Part shown: positions 57,620-64,000 of the stretch, piece by piece
Layout of the letters: each line of letters opens with the position of its first letter
Position numbering within the stretch: the first letter of the stretch is position 1
From: Flavobacteriales bacterium
GTDB taxonomy: Bacteria > Bacteroidota > Bacteroidia > Flavobacteriales > Flavobacteriaceae
Assembly: GCA_027066365.1 (NCBI GenBank)
Contig: JAMONV010000049.1
Location: 36,192-100,191 of the forward strand
Length of the DNA: 64,000 bases
Direction: 5' to 3'
Program-made: the position numbers and the translations under genes
Notes under the pieces: model-generated
What the model was told of the DNA's origin: nothing
Seen by the model: the letters and a program-made list of their open reading frames with translations, nothing else
Database searches by the model: none

Positions 57620-58688
57620 AATTTATTCGGTTTGAGGTTGATAGATTGAAATGAAAACCGGGGAAATGCATATTTCTGGATGATAAATTTTCTAAATCCT
57701 TTTGTTGAATTGATGCGAATAAATATTTGTTATTCAGGTATTTGGCCAAATATTCCTGTTCATATTGTCCGGGTGTGGGAACCAAAACGGCGGATTTTTT
57801 CAGTACAAACCAATCCATCACGGATGAGTATCCGGAACGGGACATGATTTTTTCGGAGTCTTTAATCAAAGAAGCCAGTGTTTTGGTTCCGGCAAGGTCG
57901 AAAATATCCCAATGGGAAGGATAAGCCGCTTGAATTTTTTCTTGCGTACCGCGCACAAGAGCAACACGATTTCCAAAAAATTCACGGTTACGAAGGATAG
58001 CTTTTTCAAATTGTGTTCTTTGATGTTCCGGCCCCGAAATTATTATTAACCAGCGATATGTAGGAGATGTGTTTGTATTCATTTCTTCTTTATTGAAACG
58101 TGACACGGGGCCGATATATTGTAATGGAGGAAAAGCTTTTTTCGATATTTTTTCGGGATGTCCTAAACGTCCCGACAAGTTGTCTTTTCCTTCAAAATCG
58201 GGGATAAGAATCCGGTTAAAAACGCGAAAAGCTTTGCGATGTAAAAAGCTTGTAAGCCCGGATGTAATCCCGCTCAATACTTTAAGTTGGTGCGTAATAT
58301 AATAAGATGAGGTTTCGGACGAATAAATTCCCGGTCTATTGTCGGAGAAAATAATACGAAAGGCGTATTTTTTTTTTAGGCGGGTTGTCAAATATCGTTC
58401 ATGTTTGAAAGTTTTAATCCAAGCGGGAACTTGTTGGGCCATATGCCATTTGAAAAAGCGAACATTTTTCGGATAGGAAACCTTATAAGATGGTAATTCC
58501 ACATATTCCAATCGGGGAAATTGATTTTTTAGCCAATATCCGGCTAAACCATTGGAAGCCAATATGATATCGTTGTTTTTTTTTAGTAATTGTTGAATTA
58601 ATGCACTGCTTCGGGTAGCGTGTCCGAGTCCCCAATCAAGCACGGCAAAAAGAATGCGTTCGCGTTGTATGTTGTCAAGGAATTTCAC
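57612..58688 (-). CDS. MurG-like glycosyltransferase
   Basis: A 358-residue GT-B protein. The N-terminus ILFAVLDWGLGHATRSSALIQQL is the GxGH glycine-rich loop of MurG-like (GT28-type) enzymes. In the C-terminal half LIIISGPEHQRTQFEKAIL and SRSGYSSVMDWFVLKKSAVLVPTPGQYEQEYLAKYL form the donor site with the conserved Gln/Glu. It is not MurG itself (no dcw neighbours). Substrate unknown. Confidence 0.82.
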   Translation of the reverse strand: MKFLDNIQRERILFAVLDWGLGHATRSSALIQQLLKKNNDIILASNGLAGYWLKNQFPRLEYVELPSYKVSYPKNVRFFKWHMAQQVPAWIKTFKHERYLTTRLKKKYAFRIIFSDNRPGIYSSETSSYYITHQLKVLSGITSGLTSFLHRKAFRVFNRILIPDFEGKDNLSGRLGHPEKISKKAFPPLQYIGPVSRFNKEEMNTNTSPTYRWLIIISGPEHQRTQFEKAILRNREFFGNRVALVRGTQEKIQAAYPSHWDIFDLAGTKTLASLIKDSEKIMSRSGYSSVMDWFVLKKSAVLVPTPGQYEQEYLAKYLNNKYLFASIQQKDLENLSSRNMHFPGFHFNLSTSNRINYE

Positions 58689-58726
58689 ATTATCAAGGTA
58701 AGGAGATTTTGGAATTTGGATATGAT

Positions 58727-59053
58727 TTATTTCAATTTTCGATTATTTTGATGCCGCTTTTTATCGCGCCGGGTTTTCTTTTGCATGCGGCGGCGCCAAG
58801 CTTTATCCAAATCCACACCGGTTTGGTTGGCCAAACAAACGGTTACGAACAATACATCGGCCAATTCTTCGCCCAAATCTTTGTTTTTATCGCTTTCTTT
58901 TTCGCTTTGTTCTCCGTAGCGACGGGCAATAATCCTTGCCACTTCACCCACTTCTTCGGTGAGCAGGGCCATATTGGTCAATTCGTTGAAATAACGAACG
59001 CCTATGGTTTTTATCCAGTCGTCGGTTTCTTTTTGAATGTCTTTCCAGCTCAT
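58727..59053 (-). CDS. MazG-like nucleotide pyrophosphohydrolase
   Basis: A 108-residue all-alpha NTP pyrophosphatase. Conserved acidic residues lie in LTEEVGEVARIIARRYGEQ (EExxE) and LGEELADVLFVTVCLANQTG (ExxD). The basic C-terminus (KKTRRDKKRHQNNRKLK) is usual for the Bacteroidota family, not odd. It likely cleaves non-canonical dNTPs. It lies 1 bp from dtd and is probably co-transcribed with it. Confidence 0.88.
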   Translation of the reverse strand: MSWKDIQKETDDWIKTIGVRYFNELTNMALLTEEVGEVARIIARRYGEQSEKESDKNKDLGEELADVLFVTVCLANQTGVDLDKAWRRRMQKKTRRDKKRHQNNRKLK

Positions 59054-59054
59054 T

Positions 59055-59507
59055 TTATTCTTTGTTTTTGGTGTCGATAATGATGGTTACGGGCCCGTGA
59101 TTGTTCAAGTGTACATCCATCTTGGCGCCAAAAATTCCCGTATGAATTTTTCCGGGCATACGTTCTTCAAACCGATTGATAAAATATTCATATAAAGGAA
59201 TGGCTTTGGAAGGATGCGCCGCACGAACGTAGGATGGTCTGAATCCTTTTTTGGTTTTGGCATGCAGGGTAAATTGACTGACAATTAACACTTCGCCGTC
59301 AATATCCGAAACGGATAGATTCATCACGCCGTTTTCGTCATCAAAAATCCTCAGGCCATGCAATTTATGCACCAGCCAATCGGCATCTTCCTTGGTGTCG
59401 GCATCTTCGATGCCCAATAAAATCAGCAAGCCGGTTTTAATTTCGCCTACGGTTTTTCCGGCTACAACCACACGGGCGTTTTTGACACGTTGAACGACGG
59501 TTCGCAT
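59055..59507 (-). CDS. dtd: D-aminoacyl-tRNA deacylase
   Basis: Removes D-amino acids (and glycine) from wrongly charged tRNAs. The 150-residue family length is exact, with VSQFTLHAKTKKGFRPSY (SQFTL motif, near 77) and the C-terminal NNHGPVTI motif that guards chirality. It is 2 bp from rsgA and 1 bp from the MazG-like gene. Confidence 0.95.
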   Translation of the reverse strand: MRTVVQRVKNARVVVAGKTVGEIKTGLLILLGIEDADTKEDADWLVHKLHGLRIFDDENGVMNLSVSDIDGEVLIVSQFTLHAKTKKGFRPSYVRAAHPSKAIPLYEYFINRFEERMPGKIHTGIFGAKMDVHLNNHGPVTIIIDTKNKE

Positions 59508-59509
59508 AT

Positions 59510-60457
59510 TTATTCGAATTTTTTGGTTCGATAGGGGCTTTGGTTTTTTAATTCTTCCAAGATATCCAAATAATTTTTGTAACGTTCCGAAGGAATTTCA
59601 CCGCTGTTGATTCGTTTTTTCACTTCGCATCCGGGCTCGTTTACGTGCATGCAATTGTGGAATTTACAAAATGGGCTAAAACGCCGGAATTCGGGAAAAT
59701 AATTTTTCAATTCCCGCGGTTCGAAGTCGATAGATCCGAAAGCTCTAATTCCCGGTGTGTCAATAATATAACCTCCAAAGGGCAAGGGATGCAATTCGGC
59801 AAAAGTGGTGGTGTGTTTTCCTTGTCGATGTATTTGCGAGAGGTCTCCTATGCGTATATTCGAATCGGGAATAAGTGCTTTCACCAAACTTGATTTTCCC
59901 GTTCCGGAATTGCCTGCAAAAACCGAAATTTTGTTCTTCATTAAATTGCGCAAACGGTCTAATTGATAACCTGTTGCGGCTGAAACTTCAAGTATCGGAT
60001 AATTTGTTGGTTTATAAATACGTTTGAATTTTTCTATTTTTTTTCCGGCTTCATCGTTGTGTTCAAATAAATCCATTTTGTTGATGAGAAGCACGGGCGA
60101 AATATCAAATGCTTCGGCAGCCACCAGGATTCGATCGATAAAAGAAAGCAATGTTTCGGGATATTGGGGTGTATAAAGCACTAGAACCTGATCGACATTG
60201 GCGGCCAAAATATGGTATTTACTGGAAAGCTTGGTCGCTTTACGTAGTAAATGATTTTTTCGCGGTTCAATGGAATCGATTACGGCTGTTCCGTCGTCTT
60301 TGAGATGAAATTCAACCCGGTCGCCTACGGCAATGGGATTGGTGGTTATGATTCCTTGGATACGAAATTTGCCGCGAATACGTGCTTTGTATGTTTTTCC
60401 GTCTTCTGCCAAAATATCGTAAAAACTACCCGTTGATTTGGTTACCAATCCCTTCAT
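59510..60457 (-). CDS. rsgA: Ribosome small-subunit GTPase RsgA
   Basis: Circularly permuted GTPase that checks 30S maturation. The 315 residues contain an N-terminal OB fold, then G4 (VLLINKMDL), G5, G1 (FAGNSGTGKSSLVKALIP, about 175-192), G3 (IIDTPGIRAFG), and a C-terminal zinc site FCKFHNCMHVNEPGCEV (Cys-x5-Cys/His-x-Cys arrangement). It lies 11 bp from the ABC ATPase gene. Confidence 0.96.
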   Translation of the reverse strand: MKGLVTKSTGSFYDILAEDGKTYKARIRGKFRIQGIITTNPIAVGDRVEFHLKDDGTAVIDSIEPRKNHLLRKATKLSSKYHILAANVDQVLVLYTPQYPETLLSFIDRILVAAEAFDISPVLLINKMDLFEHNDEAGKKIEKFKRIYKPTNYPILEVSAATGYQLDRLRNLMKNKISVFAGNSGTGKSSLVKALIPDSNIRIGDLSQIHRQGKHTTTFAELHPLPFGGYIIDTPGIRAFGSIDFEPRELKNYFPEFRRFSPFCKFHNCMHVNEPGCEVKKRINSGEIPSERYKNYLDILEELKNQSPYRTKKFE

Positions 60458-60468
60458 GCAATATTCTG

Positions 60469-61242
60469 TTATTTTTTAAAGCCGAATTTGAGAAAAAGTT
60501 CGCGCATTTGTTTGTATAAATCCGAAGAGAAAATAAAATCGATTAAATCGGGATTGTCGGAATAAAAAATTTCGTCTTTGGTTCCTTCCCATGCTTTGTA
60601 GCCGTTTTTGAGCAGGATGATTTTTTCACCGATTTCCATAATGGAATTCATATCGTGTGTATTTACCAACGTAGTGGTATTATACTGAACCGTTAATTCA
60701 TGCAACAGGTCGTCGATCCGAATGGCGGTTTTGGGATCCAAACCCGAATTGGGTTCATCGGCAAATAAATATTTGGGATATAAGACAATGGCGCGTGCAA
60801 TGGCGACACGTTTTTGTTGACCGCCGGACAATTCCGAAGGGAATTTTTTTTGCACGCCGGGCAATCCCACTTGCTCAAGCACTTCGGCCACCCGGTTTTT
60901 GATTTCACTTTTGGACTTGTCGGCAAACATTTTCATGGGGAAGCCCACGTTTTCTTCAATAGTAAGTGAATCGAACAGAGCGTTTCCTTGAAAAACCACG
61001 CCCATTTCCTTGCGGATGGAGAGTTTTTCTTTTTCATTGAGTTGTTGCCAAATCCGTCCGTCAAATGCCACTTCGCCTTCGTCTGGAGTAATTAATCCCA
61101 TGATAGTTTTGAGAAAAACGGTTTTTCCCGAACCGCTTTGACCGATAATCATATTGGTTTTTCCTTTTTCAAATACGGCGGAAATACCTTTGAGGACTTT
61201 CGTCCGGTTGAAAGATTTCCTGATATTTTTAACTTCAATCAT
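60469..61242 (-). CDS. ABC transporter ATP-binding protein (MlaF type)
   Basis: ATPase of a phospholipid (Mla-type) ABC transporter. From MIEVKNIRKSFNRTK the protein has 257 residues: Walker A MIIGQSGSGKTVFLKTIMGL, Q-loop VFQGNALFDSL, signature LSGGQQKRVAIARAI, Walker B YLFADEPNSGLDP, switch His in VNTHDMNSI. DPKTAIRI after Walker B is typical of MlaF. An upstream alternative start is rejected: this ATG overlaps the MlaE stop (TAATG). Confidence 0.9.
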   Translation of the reverse strand: MIEVKNIRKSFNRTKVLKGISAVFEKGKTNMIIGQSGSGKTVFLKTIMGLITPDEGEVAFDGRIWQQLNEKEKLSIRKEMGVVFQGNALFDSLTIEENVGFPMKMFADKSKSEIKNRVAEVLEQVGLPGVQKKFPSELSGGQQKRVAIARAIVLYPKYLFADEPNSGLDPKTAIRIDDLLHELTVQYNTTTLVNTHDMNSIMEIGEKIILLKNGYKAWEGTKDEIFYSDNPDLIDFIFSSDLYKQMRELFLKFGFKK

Positions 61243-61994
61243 TAGCTCAACATGATTTGGGTAATGATATAATTCCAAAAAACAATCATAACGCTGGTCC
61301 AAATAACGGCTTTAGTACTGGCACGCCCCACTTCCAAAGCTCCACCTTTAACATAATAACCGAAAAAGGAAGGTATAGTGGCTATCAAAAAGGCAAATAC
61401 AATGGTTTTTATGATAGAGTATTCAAAATGAAAAGGGTCAAATCCTATCCGGATTCCTTCAATATAATCGGGGGTGCTAACCAATCCGGTAACCAATCCA
61501 GCCACCCATCCGCCAAAAACACCTAAAAACATACTCAGTAAAATCAAAAAAGGGTAGAAAGTGACGGCCGCCAGAATTTTGGGCAAAATCAAAAAATTAG
61601 CCGAATTAACGCCCATCACATCTAAGGCGTCGATTTGTTCCGTAATACGCATGGTTCCTATGGTGGACGCAATATAAGAACCGACAATTCCAGACAAAAT
61701 TACGGAACTTAAAGTGGGTGCAAATTCCAAAACTACGGATTGTTTGGCGGCAAATCCGATCAAGCTGGGGTCGATTAAAGGATTATCCAAGTTTAATGCG
61801 GTTTGAATAACCACAACCCCTCCGATAAAAAACGAAATGAAAGAAATCAACCCTGTGGTTTTTAGGCCGATATCATCCAGTTCCCGAAAATAATGTTCCC
61901 AAAAAACACGGATATTCTGTGGTTTGACAAATGTTTTTTTCAGCAGTAAGACATAACTTCCGATTTCTTCCAAAAAGCGTATAATGATACGCAT
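61242..61994 (-). CDS. MlaE-family lipid ABC transporter permease
   Basis: Permease of a lipid-asymmetry transporter. The 250 residues have about six membrane helices with the MlaE signature: GIVGSYIASTIGTMRITEQIDALDVMGVNSANFLILPKILA (about 105-145). The MlaD substrate-binding protein gene is not in the following stretch, where rsgA begins instead; it may lie elsewhere. Confidence 0.92.
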   Translation of the reverse strand: MRIIIRFLEEIGSYVLLLKKTFVKPQNIRVFWEHYFRELDDIGLKTTGLISFISFFIGGVVVIQTALNLDNPLIDPSLIGFAAKQSVVLEFAPTLSSVILSGIVGSYIASTIGTMRITEQIDALDVMGVNSANFLILPKILAAVTFYPFLILLSMFLGVFGGWVAGLVTGLVSTPDYIEGIRIGFDPFHFEYSIIKTIVFAFLIATIPSFFGYYVKGGALEVGRASTKAVIWTSVMIVFWNYIITQIMLS

Positions 61995-62011
61995 GCATTT
62001 AAATTTTTATA

Positions 62012-62019
62012 CAAAGATA
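62012..62019 (-). promoter_or_regulatory. Predicted -7 box of the mlaE-mlaF-rsgA series
   Basis: Minus-strand TATCTTTG, 17 bp before the MlaE ATG. Confidence 0.5.
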
Positions 62020-62115
62020 GTTTTTTTTGGCATTTGTTTGGTTTCAAAATAAACTGCCTTTGATTAGTAAAAGTAGATGCATGAAGATGTTCAGCGTTTT
62101 ATGCCGGAAATTTAT

Positions 62116-62123
62116 TAACTTTG
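62116..62123 (+). promoter_or_regulatory. Predicted -7 box of trxB
   Basis: TAACTTTG, 20 bp before the trxB ATG. Confidence 0.5.
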
Positions 62124-62143
62124 CAAGCCAAAATTAAATCATT

Positions 62144-63094
62144 ATGAGCGAACAAATGGAACACATTTCTATTTTGATATTAGGTTCCGGACCGGCCGGA
62201 TATACGGCGGCCATTTATGCGGCACGTGCCGGTTATAAACCGGTGGTTTATACCGGAATGGAAATGGGAGGACAATTGACCACGACAACCGAAGTGGAAA
62301 ATTATCCCGGTTTTCCCGAAGGTATTCAAGGCCCCGAACTGATGGAAAATATGAAAAAACAAGCGGAACGCTTCGGAACGGAGGTACGTTTCGGATTGGC
62401 TACCGCTGCCGAATTCAGCAAGGAAAAAGGAGGAAAACACAAGATTACTATCGATAATAATAAGGTGGTTACCGCCGATGTGGTAATTATTGCCACAGGT
62501 GCTTCAGCCATGTATTTAGGCCTGGAGAGCGAGCAACGTTTACGTGGAGGTGGCGTGTCGGCTTGTGCTACTTGTGACGGATTTTTCTATCGGAATCAGC
62601 GGGTAGCCGTGGTTGGCGGCGGCGATGTGGCGGCGGAAGAAGCTTTGTATTTATCCAATATTGCCAAAGATGTGAAAATGTTTATACGCCGTGACCAAAT
62701 GCGTGCTTCCAAAATCATGCAAGATCGCGTATTCAAAAAAGATAATATTGAAGTGATGTGGAATACGGAAGTGAAAGAAGTGCTTGGTGATAAGGTGGTG
62801 GAGGGTGTTAAAGTAATTAATAACAAAACCGGAGAAGAAAAAATCATTCCGCTCGAAGGGCTCTTTATTGCCATTGGTCATAAACCGAATACAGATATTT
62901 TCAAAGGGCAAATCGATTTGGATGATCGTGGATACATTATAACAAAATGCAAATCAACCCAAACCAATATTCCCGGTGTCTTTGCTGCCGGAGACGTTCA
63001 GGATCCGCGATATCAACAAGCGGTTACGGCGGCGGCATCAGGCTCTATGGCCGCTTTGGAAGCGGAAGAATATTTGAATGAATTGAATGATTAA
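62144..63094 (+). CDS. trxB: Thioredoxin reductase
   Basis: NADPH- and FAD-dependent reduction of thioredoxin. The 316 residues include the FAD dinucleotide motif ILGSGPAGYTAAIYAARAG (about 12-30), the redox pair CATCDG near residue 144, the NADPH motif VVGGGDVAAEEALYLS and the C-terminal FAAGDVQDPRYQQAVTAAASG. No thioredoxin gene is adjacent. A bidirectional hairpin lies downstream. Confidence 0.97.
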   Translation: MSEQMEHISILILGSGPAGYTAAIYAARAGYKPVVYTGMEMGGQLTTTTEVENYPGFPEGIQGPELMENMKKQAERFGTEVRFGLATAAEFSKEKGGKHKITIDNNKVVTADVVIIATGASAMYLGLESEQRLRGGGVSACATCDGFFYRNQRVAVVGGGDVAAEEALYLSNIAKDVKMFIRRDQMRASKIMQDRVFKKDNIEVMWNTEVKEVLGDKVVEGVKVINNKTGEEKIIPLEGLFIAIGHKPNTDIFKGQIDLDDRGYIITKCKSTQTNIPGVFAAGDVQDPRYQQAVTAAASGSMAALEAEEYLNELND

Positions 63095-63202
63095 TTTCGG
63101 GAATCTTCCGGCTAGTTAAAAAGGAGAAAGGGGAATGGGGTAGAGGAGTTCCCGTTGTTCATTACAATTGCGTTTTAGTTTGTTATATTGTAGAGATTAA
63201 TG

Positions 63203-63236
63203 AAAAAAGGGACCGCCACGGAATGACGGTCCCTTT
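63203..63236. terminator. Bidirectional terminator between trxB and the glycine-rich protein gene
   Basis: AAAGGGACCG (63206-63215) pairs perfectly with CGGTCCCTTT (63227-63236) around an 11-nt loop. A run of A on the left gives a T-run on the minus strand, so it serves the minus-strand gene best. Confidence 0.85.
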
Positions 63237-63261
63237 CGAATGAAAAAGGCTCTGTTTAGGT

Positions 63262-63738
63262 TTATAGGAGAGAAATTACTAATAAGGTTCCTACGGAAAC
63301 CAGCATACCGGCTAAACTTCCGTAAACGGCATTCCATGTGGCATTGGATCCGGATCCACTGGCAATAAGAACTCCTATAAGGCCGCCCGCCACACTACCG
63401 GCAACGGCACCAATGCATCCCAAAAGGAACCCTCCCGCACATCCGGCAAGGCAACTCGCGCCGAATCCTAGAAATAAAGCCGTAGTTCCTGACATTTCCA
63501 TATCGTTCATATAATCGTTTTCGGCGTAAATCAAGCCGTCTAATAACGGATTTGAACGATCGATATCTCCAAGCTCAAAATGATTTTGTGTAACAAACCG
63601 ATCCAGCATTTCCGCGTCAACGAAAGCTTTTTGAATTCTTGAAGCGTCATAATCGAACAACTCGGCCGTCCCGGCTCTAAGTACGGAAGGAATCATAAGG
63701 ATTACCGCTAAGATTACTGTTACTTTTTTCATATTCAT
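63262..63738 (-). CDS. Exported glycine-rich small protein
   Basis: Unknown function. The 158-residue protein has a signal peptide (MNMKKVTVILAVILMIPSVLRAG, cut near residue 22), a hydrophilic acidic stretch (residues 25-85) and a C-terminal half with two glycine-rich hydrophobic segments of the glycine-zipper kind (GAVAGSVAGGLIGVLIASG and AGMLVSVGTLLVISLL), plus Cys at about 95-110. Such proteins could insert in the outer or inner membrane. It lies upstream of a type IX sorting tail. Confidence 0.65.
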   Translation of the reverse strand: MNMKKVTVILAVILMIPSVLRAGTAELFDYDASRIQKAFVDAEMLDRFVTQNHFELGDIDRSNPLLDGLIYAENDYMNDMEMSGTTALFLGFGASCLAGCAGGFLLGCIGAVAGSVAGGLIGVLIASGSGSNATWNAVYGSLAGMLVSVGTLLVISLL

Positions 63739-63764
63739 TAAATTTTAAGGTTAGTTTTTGTTTT

Positions 63765-63780
63765 ATTAAACTTGTTTAAT
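63765..63780. repeat. Inverted repeat before the glycine-rich gene
   Basis: ATTAAACTTGTTTAAT, 7 bp arms around TT, between the sorting-tail gene end and the glycine-rich gene start. It could be a weak terminator or an operator. Confidence 0.35.
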
Positions 63781-63807
63781 TTTTCCTATTTGTTTTTGTT
63801 GCTTTTT

Positions 63808-64000
63808 TTATCGCTTGATGATTTTTCTTGAAATCACTCCTTCATCGGATTCAAGGATAACGAGGTACACACCGGCTTATAGTCCGGCTGTTGACAGAAG
63901 GAATGTTGACCGTATCGGGGTTTACTTCAAGCGTTATCATAAAATCATCGGCATCCAGCGTGTTAAGAAGCGGAGTTAAAATACGTGTCTCGTAAATACC
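63808..64000 (-). pseudogene. Partial type IX secretion cargo gene, sorting tail with frameshift
   Basis: The minus-strand frame ending at 63808 encodes AGVYLVILESDEG...KIIKR, the classical end of the C-terminal sorting domain of type IX cargo (short hydrophobic strand GVYLV, then SRKIIKR). The upstream coding is in another frame (EVNPDTVNIPSVNSRTIS) and runs to a stop at 63851-63853. In the tail frame a stop lies 5 codons before GVY. One missing base near 63871-63880 would join the two into one reading. The gene continues beyond the right edge. Confidence 0.6.

Noticed and set aside
58727..59053. Basic tail of the MazG-like protein as a frameshift product
   Set aside because: The same basic end is, as far as I recall, typical of Bacteroidota members of this family.

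Overview
The window is a stretch of ordinary chromosome from a member of the Bacteroidota, probably a Flavobacteriales-type organism. Evidence: many genes are preceded by the Bacteroidota -7 box TAnnTTTG, often about 20 bp after a TTTG/TTG -33 box; there is a type IX secretion gene (porQ) next to cmk, and at the right edge a type IX C-terminal sorting tail; secD and secF are fused, as are ccsB and ccsA; and the RecQ, MazG and KAS III proteins look like Bacteroidota variants. I would not place it below order level from this sequence. No insertion sequence, prophage, CRISPR array or rRNA operon was seen.

Layout. 0-12 kb (mostly minus strand): lipB, ftsX, secDF; then slyD (+); then a minus-strand block of rel, an O-methyltransferase, dut, rsmA, mgtE and a 112-residue unknown. 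11.6-21.7 kb: a peroxiredoxin, an HdeD-like membrane protein, recQ, a beta-barrel-like protein with a very basic tail, a PiT phosphate transporter with a PhoU-like tail, a Pif1/RecD-like helicase, and a NifX-fold protein with a His-rich tail. 21.7-24.8 kb (minus): a 51-residue membrane protein, queD, lpxH, porQ and cmk, tightly packed. 25-31 kb: pheT, tilS, one CAT-anticodon tRNA, and an asparaginase/PfkB-kinase pair. 31-37 kb (plus): rlmH, an unusual CPBP-protease::RdgB fusion, and four surface-polysaccharide-type genes, then a YrdC/Sua5 gene. 38-46 kb: methylmalonyl-CoA mutase large subunit, ccsBA, rpsO, pnp, yjbQ. 46.5-55.5 kb: an XRE regulator, an Lrp/AsnC regulator, aroB, proline dehydrogenase, an unknown, pyrG, yidC and an AraC regulator. 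55.5-62 kb (minus): KAS III, fructosamine kinase, a MurG-like glycosyltransferase, a MazG-like hydrolase, dtd, rsgA and an MlaEF transporter pair. The right end has trxB, a small glycine-rich exported protein and a frameshifted type IX cargo tail.

Most genes are housekeeping: translation and RNA (rsmA, rlmH, tilS, pheT, rsgA, dtd, pnp, rpsO), envelope assembly (secDF, yidC, lpxH, mlaEF, porQ), nucleotide hygiene (dut, rdgB, mazG, pyrG, cmk) and redox (trxB, peroxiredoxin, ccsBA).

The signal that gene annotation does not explain is a palindrome, TTACANNTGTAA. It occurs six times exactly between 46.82 and 52.98 kb, and a by-eye scan found it nowhere else in the 64 kb. One copy lies on the predicted transcription start of the XRE regulator. 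The others lie inside or at the ends of aroB, the 239-residue unknown, pyrG and yidC. The second item worth attention is the in-frame fusion of a CPBP membrane protease to the RdgB house-cleaning nucleotidase.
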